A DNA stretch of 64,000 nucleotides from Sporomusaceae bacterium (lineage in GTDB: Bacteria; Bacillota; Negativicutes; UBA1444). The notes under the pieces are model-generated. The model did no database searches. It was not told where the DNA came from and worked only from the letters and a program-made list of their open reading frames with translations. The DNA lies in contig JAHDPL010000020.1 in NCBI GenBank assembly GCA_018434355.1, forward strand, positions 62,001 through 126,000. The letters run 5' to 3'. Position numbers and translations under genes: made by a program. Positions 31,155-39,086 of the stretch are shown in pieces (the first letter of the stretch is position 1; the number at the start of each line of letters is the position of its first letter).

Positions 31155-32162
31155 ATGGAGCAAAAGTTTCGCGTCACCCTCCAAGGCTTCACACATGACC
31201 TGTCCGGCGCCAACGGCTCCTACGACCCCATCGAAATGGGCAAACTAACCCCTGAACAGTTTTACCAGTTGCTGCAACGGATCAAATATGCAATGCTTCC
31301 GGCGCCCACTTCGCCAAGTGGTCAAGACCTCTGCGCGCCTGTCGCAACTGTGAACTGGCGAGATCAGCTGCACGCCTTTGAAATGCAGGGCGGTACGATT
31401 CTCTATTCCAACCGGAATCTGGTCGGTTCCGAAGTGGATGCCGTCAACTGGGTCCTGACCGGTCAGCAACCAGCCCAAAACGCAGTCTCTGCAGACAAGC
31501 AGGGCAAAAAGACCAAGCCGGATGCCTACAGCTGGGGTAGCGACCATGTCGATATCAAAGGTTTGACGCCTGTCCGCAAACATCATCTGCCGCCAACCGA
31601 CCTGGTCAATACCAGCGCCGCCACGATCAACAGCCAGGCCGGGCCTTCCATCAGTGAGAACATTATCCGCACCAACCGGTCAAAAAACCTTTACATCGTG
31701 CCGCTGTTGTTCGGCATCCTCGCCCTGGTCCTGGCAGCTGGCTATTTTGCCGTCGCCGAACCGCTGGCTGGAGCCGTTACCCTTGTTTTTGTCGTCTGCA
31801 TGATTGCACTGACCATATATTTAAAAAAACGGGCCCGCGGCCTGTTCCTGCTGGGCTTTGACTGGAACAAAAACGTGGTCTGGGCCAAAATGGCGGACGA
31901 CAAAAAACCGGTTTACAGCAACCATGCCAGCTGCATCACCGGCTTCTCGCTTTCGCGGCGCAGCGAAACCAGTTCACGCCTGCAAAGGTTGGGCAGTCCG
32001 TCTGCACCGATGTTCACTTACGTCAAAGACAAATATGATTATTGGGATCTGTGGGTGGAGAAAAGCAACGGCAGGCATTTGCCGCTTTACAGTTTCCACT
32101 CGGAGCAGGATGCGCTGAATGTCTATCAGAAGGCCCAGTGGCTACTGTCGCAGCAGAATTGA
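31155..32162 (+). CDS. Unrecognised membrane protein with two central helices
   Basis: 335 residues; I do not recognise the family. Residues 1-175 are soluble, with a linker rich in Lys/Pro. Two adjacent hydrophobic segments (about 179-199 and 205-222: YIVPLLFGILALVLAAGYFA and GAVTLVFVVCMIALTIYL) are followed by a soluble C-terminal domain with many aromatic residues (DKYDYWDLWVEKSNG). Both soluble parts are probably on the same side. AAAAAAGGAGG before the ATG is a strong ribosome-binding site, so it is a real gene. Confidence 0.7.
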   Translation: MEQKFRVTLQGFTHDLSGANGSYDPIEMGKLTPEQFYQLLQRIKYAMLPAPTSPSGQDLCAPVATVNWRDQLHAFEMQGGTILYSNRNLVGSEVDAVNWVLTGQQPAQNAVSADKQGKKTKPDAYSWGSDHVDIKGLTPVRKHHLPPTDLVNTSAATINSQAGPSISENIIRTNRSKNLYIVPLLFGILALVLAAGYFAVAEPLAGAVTLVFVVCMIALTIYLKKRARGLFLLGFDWNKNVVWAKMADDKKPVYSNHASCITGFSLSRRSETSSRLQRLGSPSAPMFTYVKDKYDYWDLWVEKSNGRHLPLYSFHSEQDALNVYQKAQWLLSQQN

Positions 32163-32180
32163 AGCTGCGCTTTCACTGAA

Positions 32181-33299
32181 TTAGCGCCAACCATCCGCCA
32201 CCGCCAGCGCCGTTTGCAAATCCGGCGCGAATGCATCTGCGCCGATCTGCCGCCACAAGCCCTGGTCCCAGCCCAACACCGAGCTGCCCAGCAGAATGCG
32301 GGGCGGCGACTCCGGGCAGGCGGCGCGCACAGCGGCGATCAGCCGCTCGGTAGTCATCAGGTTGTAGGGCATCACCAAACTGACGCCGACAAAGTTCGGT
32401 CGCAGTTTAGCGGCCAAAGCGGCCACATCCTCCACCGGCAGGTCCACGCCGAGAAAATGCACGTCCCAGCCTTTCAGTTCCAGCAAATCGGCGACCATCC
32501 GTCCGCCGACCCCGTGCGATTCGCCCGGCGCGGTTGCAATCACCACCGAGCCGTGCGTGGTCGCCGGTAGCTTGTCGGTCATCGCCACATAAGCGGTTGC
32601 CAGCATCCGCTCCGCCACGGCCGTGGCCAGATGCTCATCCGCTGCCGAAATCAGCCCGCGTTCCCACCGGTTGCCGACCTCACGCAGCGCCGGCTGCAAA
32701 GTTTCCTGATAAAACGCCGCCAAAGCATCGACATCCCGTAGTTGCGGCCGCATCATTTCCACCGCGGCGGAATAATTGCCTTCCAGCAGTTTCTGCACCA
32801 GACCCTCGCAGTCATCTCCGTCAGTATCCTGCCGCTCTTCTTCCAGCGCCGCCGGAGCCGCTAGTTGCAGCAGTTCCTCGTGCCGATCCATCATCCAGGC
32901 GTAGACCGCATCGATCTCCGCCGCCAGCGGCGGAGGCAGGCACTCAGTCACCGCTTCGCGCCAGGCCGCCAGCTCGATTGGAAAATACTCGCCGGCAAAC
33001 CCATGGTAGCGATAGGCCCGATACACCCAGACCAGGACCTGCGCAAACAAGCCGTAGCAGGAATATCGGAACACATTGGCCATAAATACGGAATGATTGC
33101 GGTGATTCGCCCGCATGAACGCGATCGGGTTGCTGCCGATCAATCGGTTCAGATCCTCCCGCTCAATCAACTTCCGGTCAACGCTGCGCAACATTCCTTC
33201 ACTCGCGGCTTCGTACGCTACCGCTGCCGCCGCTGAAACCCGCTTGAGTTGCAATGCTTTCCTGCGAATCCGCGAAAATTTTTCGACTTGTTCCGCCAA
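32181..33299 (-). CDS. Cobalamin-binding protein with CarH-like helical cap
   Basis: 372 residues if translation starts at TTG 33299 (AGGGAGGG 7 bases upstream); an in-frame GTG at 33338 lacks a good site. An unrecognised all-helical N-terminal region (1-150) precedes a B12-binding-2 helical domain and a Rossmann B12 domain. The cap contains WERGLISAADEH, which fits the W-x9-EH motif of CarH/LitR adenosylcobalamin photoreceptors, and the Rossmann part has ESHGVGGRM, an E/D-x-H-x2-G base-off motif. There is no MerR DNA-binding domain. It diverges from the CheB-CheR-PAS-SpoIIE gene and could be its light or B12 input; a corrinoid methyl carrier is the alternative. Confidence 0.75.
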   Translation of the reverse strand: MAEQVEKFSRIRRKALQLKRVSAAAAVAYEAASEGMLRSVDRKLIEREDLNRLIGSNPIAFMRANHRNHSVFMANVFRYSCYGLFAQVLVWVYRAYRYHGFAGEYFPIELAAWREAVTECLPPPLAAEIDAVYAWMMDRHEELLQLAAPAALEEERQDTDGDDCEGLVQKLLEGNYSAAVEMMRPQLRDVDALAAFYQETLQPALREVGNRWERGLISAADEHLATAVAERMLATAYVAMTDKLPATTHGSVVIATAPGESHGVGGRMVADLLELKGWDVHFLGVDLPVEDVAALAAKLRPNFVGVSLVMPYNLMTTERLIAAVRAACPESPPRILLGSSVLGWDQGLWRQIGADAFAPDLQTALAVADGWR

Positions 33300-33455
33300 C
33301 GCCGATCCCTCCCTTGCCTTTGTCCTGTTTACTTCCACAAATCAGGCCTGCACCCCTGCCGATAACGGCAGGATTTTTTTGCTTCGGCGAGAACGTACTA
33401 TTATCATATATTCATTATTGCTTGGCAAAATGCTTCAGGAGGAGTGACACAGGAC

Positions 33456-36400
33456 ATGAACAGGGAGAAGCCGGACCTTATCATCGGCATCGGAGCTTCA
33501 GCCGGAGGACTGGACGCCATTGAGCAGTTCTTTCAAAGCGCGCCATTTTCCAGCCAGGTCGCCTATGTCATCGTCCAGCACCTGTCGCCTGACTTCAAAA
33601 GCCTGATGGACGAACTGCTGGCCCGCCGCACGCAGATTCCGATCTTGCATGCTCAGGAAGGACAGCCGCTGAAACCCAATACGATTTACCTCAACCCGCC
33701 CAAGAAGGACCTCACCATCCAGGACGGGTGCTTCCGGTTCAGCCCGCGCGAGGAACGCCAGACCGAAATGCCGATTGATATCTTCTTTCGCTCGTTGGCC
33801 GAAGATGCCTCCGAGCACGCAGTGGCCATCGTCCTGTCCGGCACTGGTTCTGACGGCTCCCGCGGCATTCGCGACATCCAGAACGCCGGCGGCCTGGTCA
33901 TCGTGCAGGACCCGCAAACCGCCCAGTTCGACGGCATGCCCCGCAACGCGGTCGCTACCGGCGCCTACGACTTCATCCTGTCCCCGGTCGAAATGCACGA
34001 AGTCATCGCGCAGTTCGCCCTCGACCCGTTGACCAAGGCCAGCGCCGCCCAGCAGCGCCTCGCCTTTTCCGCCGACGAATACGACAACATCATCGCTGTG
34101 CTGAAACGCAGCTACCAAATTGATTTCGCGCAATACAAGGCGACCACGATCCGTCGCCGGATCGCCCGCCGCATTTCGTTCAAAAACTATTTCTCCGTGG
34201 GCGAATACCTCGAAGCGCTGACCAAGGACGAAAAGGAACTGGCTGCCCTGTACCAGGACCTGCTGATCGGCGTAACCGAATTCTTTCGCGACCCCGAAGC
34301 GTTTCGCGTGCTTGAGAAACGGGTGCTGCCGGAAATCTTCCAGCACAAAAAAGGCCGCGACGAAGAAATCCGCGTCTGGAGCGCCGCCTGCTCGACCGGC
34401 GAGGAGGCCTACTCGGTAGCGATATCGCTGGCCGATGCCGCCCGCGAATTCAATTTTCGCGGCAAAATCTTCGTATTTGCCACCGATGTGCATCGCGCTT
34501 CGCTGGATGCCGCTTCCAACAACCGCTTCAAAAAAAGCCAGCTGAAAAACGTCTCGCCGGACCGGTTGCAACGCTATTTCCGCGAGGATGCCGACGGCGA
34601 ATACCGGGTCGTGCCGGAAATCCGCGAACTGATCGTCTTTGCGTCGCACAACCTGTTGAAAGACCCGCCGTTCACCCGCATCGACCTGATCCTCTGCCGC
34701 AACTTCCTGATTTATCTGCAGCAGACCGCGCAGGACCAAGTTCTGGCGTTGTTCCATTTCGCCCTTAAAACCGGCTCCTTCCTATTCCTTGGCTCCAGCG
34801 AGGGACTCAACCGGATCGCCGGGGAATTCGAAACAATCGATGTCAAATGGAAAATCTATCAGAAAATCCGCGACTCCAAACTAAATCTAGACTTTTTGCC
34901 TGGCGGCGCCAGCGAAACGGTCCGCCAGTTGCCGACGCCAAAATCGGTCTTCCAACCGGGTCTGCGACTCAGCCAGGACCGCCAGATGCTGCCGATCTAC
35001 GACACCCTGTTGGAACAGACGGTAGAGAACGGCCTGCTGGTCGCCGAGGACCGCAGCCTGCTCCACGTGTTCGGCAATGCCCGAAATTACCTGACGCTGC
35101 CAACCGGTCGCTTGGACTCGGATGTGCTGTCGCTACTTGAGGGCGATTTGCGGCTGGCCGTTTCGACCGGTATGCAGCGTGCGCTCCACGCCAAGGCGGC
35201 CGTGGTATCGCGGGCGGTTCAGGTCTTTTCGACCGGTGTGCCGCAGCAACTGGACCTGTCAATTCGATATTTCCCTGCCAGCAAGACCCGCGCCGGCTTT
35301 TTCCTGCTTACGTTCGATTCGCCGCAAACCCCGCCGCCGGTCGTTTTGCCTGCCGCCGACATCCCCTGCGCTTCGCTGGAAAACAACCAACTGCTGCAAA
35401 ACCGCGTCATTGATCTGGAGCAAGAGCTGAAATCGGCGCGAGAAAACTTGCAGGCGATGGTGGAGGAACTGCAGACCACCAACGAGGAATTGCAGGCCAC
35501 CAACGAGGAACTGCTGGCAGCCAACGAAGAACTACAGTCGACCAATGAAGAGCTGCATTCGGTCAACGAGGAACTTTACACCGTCAATGCCGAATACGAA
35601 CGCAAAAACCGCGAACTGCAGGTGCTGAACCTCGACCACGACAATCTGCTGGAAAGCCTGGATGTCGGCACGCTGTTCGTCGACGGCGAGCTGCGCATCC
35701 GCAAGTACAACACGGCCCTCACCAAGTATTTCCGGCTGTTGCCGCAGGATATCAGCCGTTCGATCGTCGACATCGCCTACCAGCTGGATGGACAGGCCAC
35801 CATGCTGGATGACCTGCGGGAAGTGCTGGCCAGCGGCAAGCCGATCGAAAAGGAAATCCGTTCGCACGAAGGCGTCTATCTGCTGAAAAAGATCATGCCG
35901 TTCCGGGCGCCGCATGGCGAAACCGACGGCGCCATCATGACCTTCACCAATATCCAGAATGTGAAATCGGCCCAGGCGGCCTACCAGGCCGAATTGGAAA
36001 AACGGGTCGAGGACCGAACCCGCGAACTGACGGAAACGCTGTCGGCCCTGCGTCAGCGCGAAGAACGCTACCGCAACGAACTGGCAGTCGCCGCTGCCGT
36101 CCAGTCCGACCTGTTGCCGCCGCCGCTCGAGACTGATCTGTTCAGCTTGCAAACCCTCAGCAGCCCGTTCCATGAGGTCAGCGGCGATTCCTACTGGTAT
36201 TACTGGAATAAAGAGAGCAACCTGCTCTCCTGCTATGTCATCGACGTGTCCGGTCACGGACTGGCAACGGCGCTGCAGACTTCGGCAATCAACGTGTTGT
36301 TCCGCGAGGCGCTGGCCGCCGGATATTCCCCTGCGCAAATGCTGACCCAGGTCAACACGCGGGCCGCAAACTATCTGCAGGATTCTTTCGCCGCCGCGCT

Positions 36401-36770
36401 TTGCTTCCAGATTGATTTTACCGCCAAGACTCTTTGTTACGCCTCGGCCGGCATCAACTACTTCCTCGCCGCCTCGTCCGGCTTGGGACCGGTGGTGGCG
36501 GTTCCCGGCCTGCTGCTCGGCATCATGGAAGAAGAACAGTTTGAAGAGCATACGATTTCCTTTGCCAGCGGCGACTGTTTTTACTTCCCCACCGACGGAC
36601 TGTGGGAAGTGCTGCCGGAGCCGGCTTCGCTGCCAGTCGGCCAGTTTGGCCGGGTGATGAAGCTGATGGAACGGCTGTGCAATTCGGCCAAGGCGGAAAG
36701 CCTGCCGGGACGATTCCGCGGCTTGGTCCCCTGGGACGACGCGACCGTCGTCAGCGTGCGAATAAAGTAA
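33456..36770 (+). CDS. CheB-CheR-PAS-SpoIIE phosphatase multidomain protein
   Basis: About 1104 residues from ATG 33456 (GTG 33444 touches the AGGAGG). In order: CheB methylesterase domain (about 8-190; GIGASAGGLDA, VQHLSPDF, SGTGSDGSRG, i.e. the Ser-His-Asp triad), CheR methyltransferase (about 205-480; GVTEFFRDPEAF, WSAACSTGEEAYS), a Glu-rich coiled coil of repeated TNEEL units (about 640-720), PAS (730-850) and a C-terminal SpoIIE-type PP2C (880-1104; EVSGDSYWYYW, VIDVSGHGLATAL, DDATVVSV). CheB-CheR-PAS proteins usually end in a kinase or cyclase; here the output is a phosphatase. It ends at a bidirectional terminator. Confidence 0.85.
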   Translation: MNREKPDLIIGIGASAGGLDAIEQFFQSAPFSSQVAYVIVQHLSPDFKSLMDELLARRTQIPILHAQEGQPLKPNTIYLNPPKKDLTIQDGCFRFSPREERQTEMPIDIFFRSLAEDASEHAVAIVLSGTGSDGSRGIRDIQNAGGLVIVQDPQTAQFDGMPRNAVATGAYDFILSPVEMHEVIAQFALDPLTKASAAQQRLAFSADEYDNIIAVLKRSYQIDFAQYKATTIRRRIARRISFKNYFSVGEYLEALTKDEKELAALYQDLLIGVTEFFRDPEAFRVLEKRVLPEIFQHKKGRDEEIRVWSAACSTGEEAYSVAISLADAAREFNFRGKIFVFATDVHRASLDAASNNRFKKSQLKNVSPDRLQRYFREDADGEYRVVPEIRELIVFASHNLLKDPPFTRIDLILCRNFLIYLQQTAQDQVLALFHFALKTGSFLFLGSSEGLNRIAGEFETIDVKWKIYQKIRDSKLNLDFLPGGASETVRQLPTPKSVFQPGLRLSQDRQMLPIYDTLLEQTVENGLLVAEDRSLLHVFGNARNYLTLPTGRLDSDVLSLLEGDLRLAVSTGMQRALHAKAAVVSRAVQVFSTGVPQQLDLSIRYFPASKTRAGFFLLTFDSPQTPPPVVLPAADIPCASLENNQLLQNRVIDLEQELKSARENLQAMVEELQTTNEELQATNEELLAANEELQSTNEELHSVNEELYTVNAEYERKNRELQVLNLDHDNLLESLDVGTLFVDGELRIRKYNTALTKYFRLLPQDISRSIVDIAYQLDGQATMLDDLREVLASGKPIEKEIRSHEGVYLLKKIMPFRAPHGETDGAIMTFTNIQNVKSAQAAYQAELEKRVEDRTRELTETLSALRQREERYRNELAVAAAVQSDLLPPPLETDLFSLQTLSSPFHEVSGDSYWYYWNKESNLLSCYVIDVSGHGLATALQTSAINVLFREALAAGYSPAQMLTQVNTRAANYLQDSFAAALCFQIDFTAKTLCYASAGINYFLAASSGLGPVVAVPGLLLGIMEEEQFEEHTISFASGDCFYFPTDGLWEVLPEPASLPVGQFGRVMKLMERLCNSAKAESLPGRFRGLVPWDDATVVSVRIK

Positions 36771-36798
36771 AAAGGGAGCCGCAGCCCCCTTAACCGTT

Positions 36799-36870
36799 TT
36801 AACGAATCCCGATCATGACGAAGCAAAAAAGAAATACAGCAACCGATACTATTCTTCGTGTCATCTGCAT
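36799..36870 (-). CDS. Possible 23-residue single-helix membrane peptide
   Basis: ATG 36870 (or 36864) to TAA encodes MQMTRRIVSV followed by a hydrophobic VAVFLFCFVMIGI helix. AAAAGGGGG lies just before the start, and on the minus strand the stop is followed by an imperfect hairpin and TTTTT (36771-36792). Ribosome-binding site, basic-then-hydrophobic pattern and terminator together suggest a real small protein. I know no family for it. Confidence 0.4.
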   Translation of the reverse strand: MQMTRRIVSVAVFLFCFVMIGIR

Positions 36871-36945
36871 CGCCCCCTTTTCATTTACATCATATCCGTT
36901 GCCGCGTCAAGCGGATATTCTCCGTCATCGATAATAATAATCGTC

Positions 36946-36991
36946 AAAAAGCCAGTCCACTTATCCAACAAGGATAATGGACCGGCTTTTT
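36946..36991. terminator. Bidirectional terminator between convergent units
   Basis: A long, nearly perfect inverted repeat: AAAAAGCC, GTCCA and TTATCC pair with AGGATAA, TGGAC and GGCTTTTT. It separates the CheB-CheR-SpoIIE gene from the MFS gene and can serve both strands. Confidence 0.85.
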
Positions 36992-37019
36992 GCTTTTGCG
37001 CCTTGCTTTCCAGCGCTCA

Positions 37020-38222
37020 CTACGGGCGGGACTCCGTGTAGCTCGCTTTGGCATAAAGCGCCACAAGGCTGCCGACAAGCCCGAACAAAACCGTGGTCAA
37101 CCAGAAGATCGAAGTGATGCCAAACGCAAGCGACAACACTCCGGCGCACAGCGGCCCCAAGACATTCCCCATCAAGCCGGCGCCGCTGGTGATGCCGTAG
37201 GCTGCGCCACGCTTATCTTCCGGAATCAGAAAACTGATGATCGTGTTGGAACTGGGAACCATCGCGCCAACACACAGACCGTTCAAGCCGCGCAAAATCG
37301 CGAACGTCACGATATCTGCCGCAGCCAGTTGCCCCAGGAACGAGACCGCCCCCAACAGCGATGCCGCAACCAAAATCTTTTTGTGCGAAAACCGTCTGCT
37401 GACGGCGCCCATGCTGGCTGAAGCGAGCGCGCTGGTCACGCCGCCGATGGCGATGATCAAGCCGGAAATGCTGGCGATATTGCTGCTGGAAACAAACGTC
37501 TGAATATACAAAGGCAAAATCGGCCCGATGCTCTGGATGGCAAACTGGGTCAAAAACTGCACCAGCAACATCAGTCGCAGATCGGCCACAGACCAGATAT
37601 CGCGGAATGTATTCTTCAGCGACGTTTTCTGCACCGCCTTGGATGGAACATAAGTCTCGCTGACGGAAAAATGCACAACCGCAAACGCCAACAGACACAA
37701 GCCGCCGAATACGACGAAAGGGTGCCGGTAACCGTAAAAATCGGCAACCACCCCGCCAATCACCGGACCAACCGCGCCGCCGATGATGATTGCCGTTTGA
37801 AACATTCCCACCGTGAACGAAATCTGCTCCGGCGGCGTCATGCTGACCACCAGCGCCGTCCCCGCCGCGATGAAACCGCCGCAAAGCCCTTGCAAAATCC
37901 GCAGGGTCAACAATTGATACACGTTAGCGACAAACGCCATGCCGGTGATGATGATCCCGTACAGCAGCAATACCTTTTCCACCATCGGCTTGCGCCCCTT
38001 GCGATCGGCCATCGCGCCCCAAAATGGGTTGGACAGCGCGGCGCAAAGAGAAGCGGACGCCATCAGGATCCCCGACCACATCGCGACTTCGCTTGCCTCA
38101 TTGATGCCAAGCGCCGTCACATATAACGGCAAAAACGAAATCATGCCGGTAATCGCGCTCATGCCGATGAACTGCGTCGACCAGAGAACCGCCAAATTCT
38201 TTTTCCACTTGGTAATAGCCAT
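37020..38222 (-). CDS. Major facilitator superfamily transporter (drug-efflux type)
   Basis: 400 residues, about 12 membrane helices. The loop signature NPFWGAMADRKGRKPM (about 65-80) is the MFS motif A; motif C-like GAVGPVIGGVVADFYGYR follows in helix 5. The order of motifs fits DHA1-type multidrug efflux proteins. The substrate is unknown. It lies alone on its strand before DUF169; the 22-bp motif copy 5 is 50 bases upstream of the start. Confidence 0.82.
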   Translation of the reverse strand: MAITKWKKNLAVLWSTQFIGMSAITGMISFLPLYVTALGINEASEVAMWSGILMASASLCAALSNPFWGAMADRKGRKPMVEKVLLLYGIIITGMAFVANVYQLLTLRILQGLCGGFIAAGTALVVSMTPPEQISFTVGMFQTAIIIGGAVGPVIGGVVADFYGYRHPFVVFGGLCLLAFAVVHFSVSETYVPSKAVQKTSLKNTFRDIWSVADLRLMLLVQFLTQFAIQSIGPILPLYIQTFVSSSNIASISGLIIAIGGVTSALASASMGAVSRRFSHKKILVAASLLGAVSFLGQLAAADIVTFAILRGLNGLCVGAMVPSSNTIISFLIPEDKRGAAYGITSGAGLMGNVLGPLCAGVLSLAFGITSIFWLTTVLFGLVGSLVALYAKASYTESRP

Positions 38223-38271
38223 TGTTTTCCTTCTTTGTTCGGTGCAAATTGCCTAATCGCATCATCTGCAC

Positions 38272-38293
38272 CCCTTACTAAAAGTACCCCACC
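38272..38293 (+). repeat. Dispersed 22-bp intergenic motif, copy 5
   Basis: CCCTTACT-AAA-AGTACCCCACC, 17 bases beyond the DUF169 stop and 50 bases before the MFS start, both on the minus strand. Confidence 0.6.
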
Positions 38294-38309
38294 TGTTTGG
38301 GACTCAGTT

Positions 38310-39041
38310 TCAGAGCCGCTTGGCAACCTTCTCCCAGGCTTCCTTGTCGAGGAAACTGCCTGGAGCGTTGCTCTCCATCTCGACAAACAGGCTGTACGGA
38401 ACGCTGAACGACAGCAAATCGGCCTCGATGAACGGGCGGGCCGAAATGTCGACCATGCCGACGATGGCAGCGGGTTTTTCCTGGAATTTTTCATGCCAGG
38501 GCAGCAGACAGGTCGATTGGCAGCCTGCCGCGAACGGGATCTTCACGCTGTTTTCCGCCCGGCCGTAGTTGGCCAGCACCACCAGCGCCGACAGTTGGTC
38601 GGGATTCGCATAAAACACCACCACTTGCGGCTTTTCCGCGCTTTCCTCCACTTCCGCCAGCGGCTTGAACACCACATACTGCGCCGGGATATCGCTGATC
38701 GGCAGATTGTCGACAAAGTTTTGCGCCAGCTCCGGCGTCTTTTTGTAGGCCTCGCCGGGCGGAAAGCCTTCGCCGGCCCCGCAGGAAAGAAAATTGGCGA
38801 TGCCGCCGGGCAGGCCGGGATAAAAATTGCCCAGCCCCAGGCCGACTCCGCCGCCCGGACAGCCGAACGTTTTGCGGCTGAACGCGACAGTCCTGCCTTT
38901 GGTCGCCGCCGTCAGCATCGCCGCGACGCAACCCCACTTCTGCTCGGCGAATTCCAGCGCGTTTTCCGGTTTTTCGTCGCTGAACAAAACGGCGACCGGC
39001 GAGTAACGCAGTTTCAATCGACTGGCAAGTTCACTGTTCAT
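38310..39041 (-). CDS. DUF169 family protein
   Basis: 243 residues. DUF169 is recognised from SPVAVLFSDEKPE, the Cys-containing FSRKTFGCPGGGVGLGLG, PAQYVVFKPL and CQSTCLLPWHE. Members occur in anaerobes and archaea and are often cysteine-rich; the function is unknown. No signal peptide. A good GGGAGGAG is spaced before the ATG. No functional link to sbcCD downstream is evident. Confidence 0.8.
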   Translation of the reverse strand: MNSELASRLKLRYSPVAVLFSDEKPENALEFAEQKWGCVAAMLTAATKGRTVAFSRKTFGCPGGGVGLGLGNFYPGLPGGIANFLSCGAGEGFPPGEAYKKTPELAQNFVDNLPISDIPAQYVVFKPLAEVEESAEKPQVVVFYANPDQLSALVVLANYGRAENSVKIPFAAGCQSTCLLPWHEKFQEKPAAIVGMVDISARPFIEADLLSFSVPYSLFVEMESNAPGSFLDKEAWEKVAKRL

Positions 39042-39086
39042 TACGACTCCTCCCTCAACTTCATTGATTTCCGCAATGTTATTGCC

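Noticed and set aside
33498-34757. 419-codon minus-strand frame inside the CheB-CheR gene
   Set aside because: High-GC shadow of the real gene, low-complexity translation and no start context.
35457-35580. Tandem DNA repeat that looks like a short repeat array
   Set aside because: It encodes the repeated TNEEL heptads of the coiled coil in the CheBR protein, not CRISPR or a mobile repeat.
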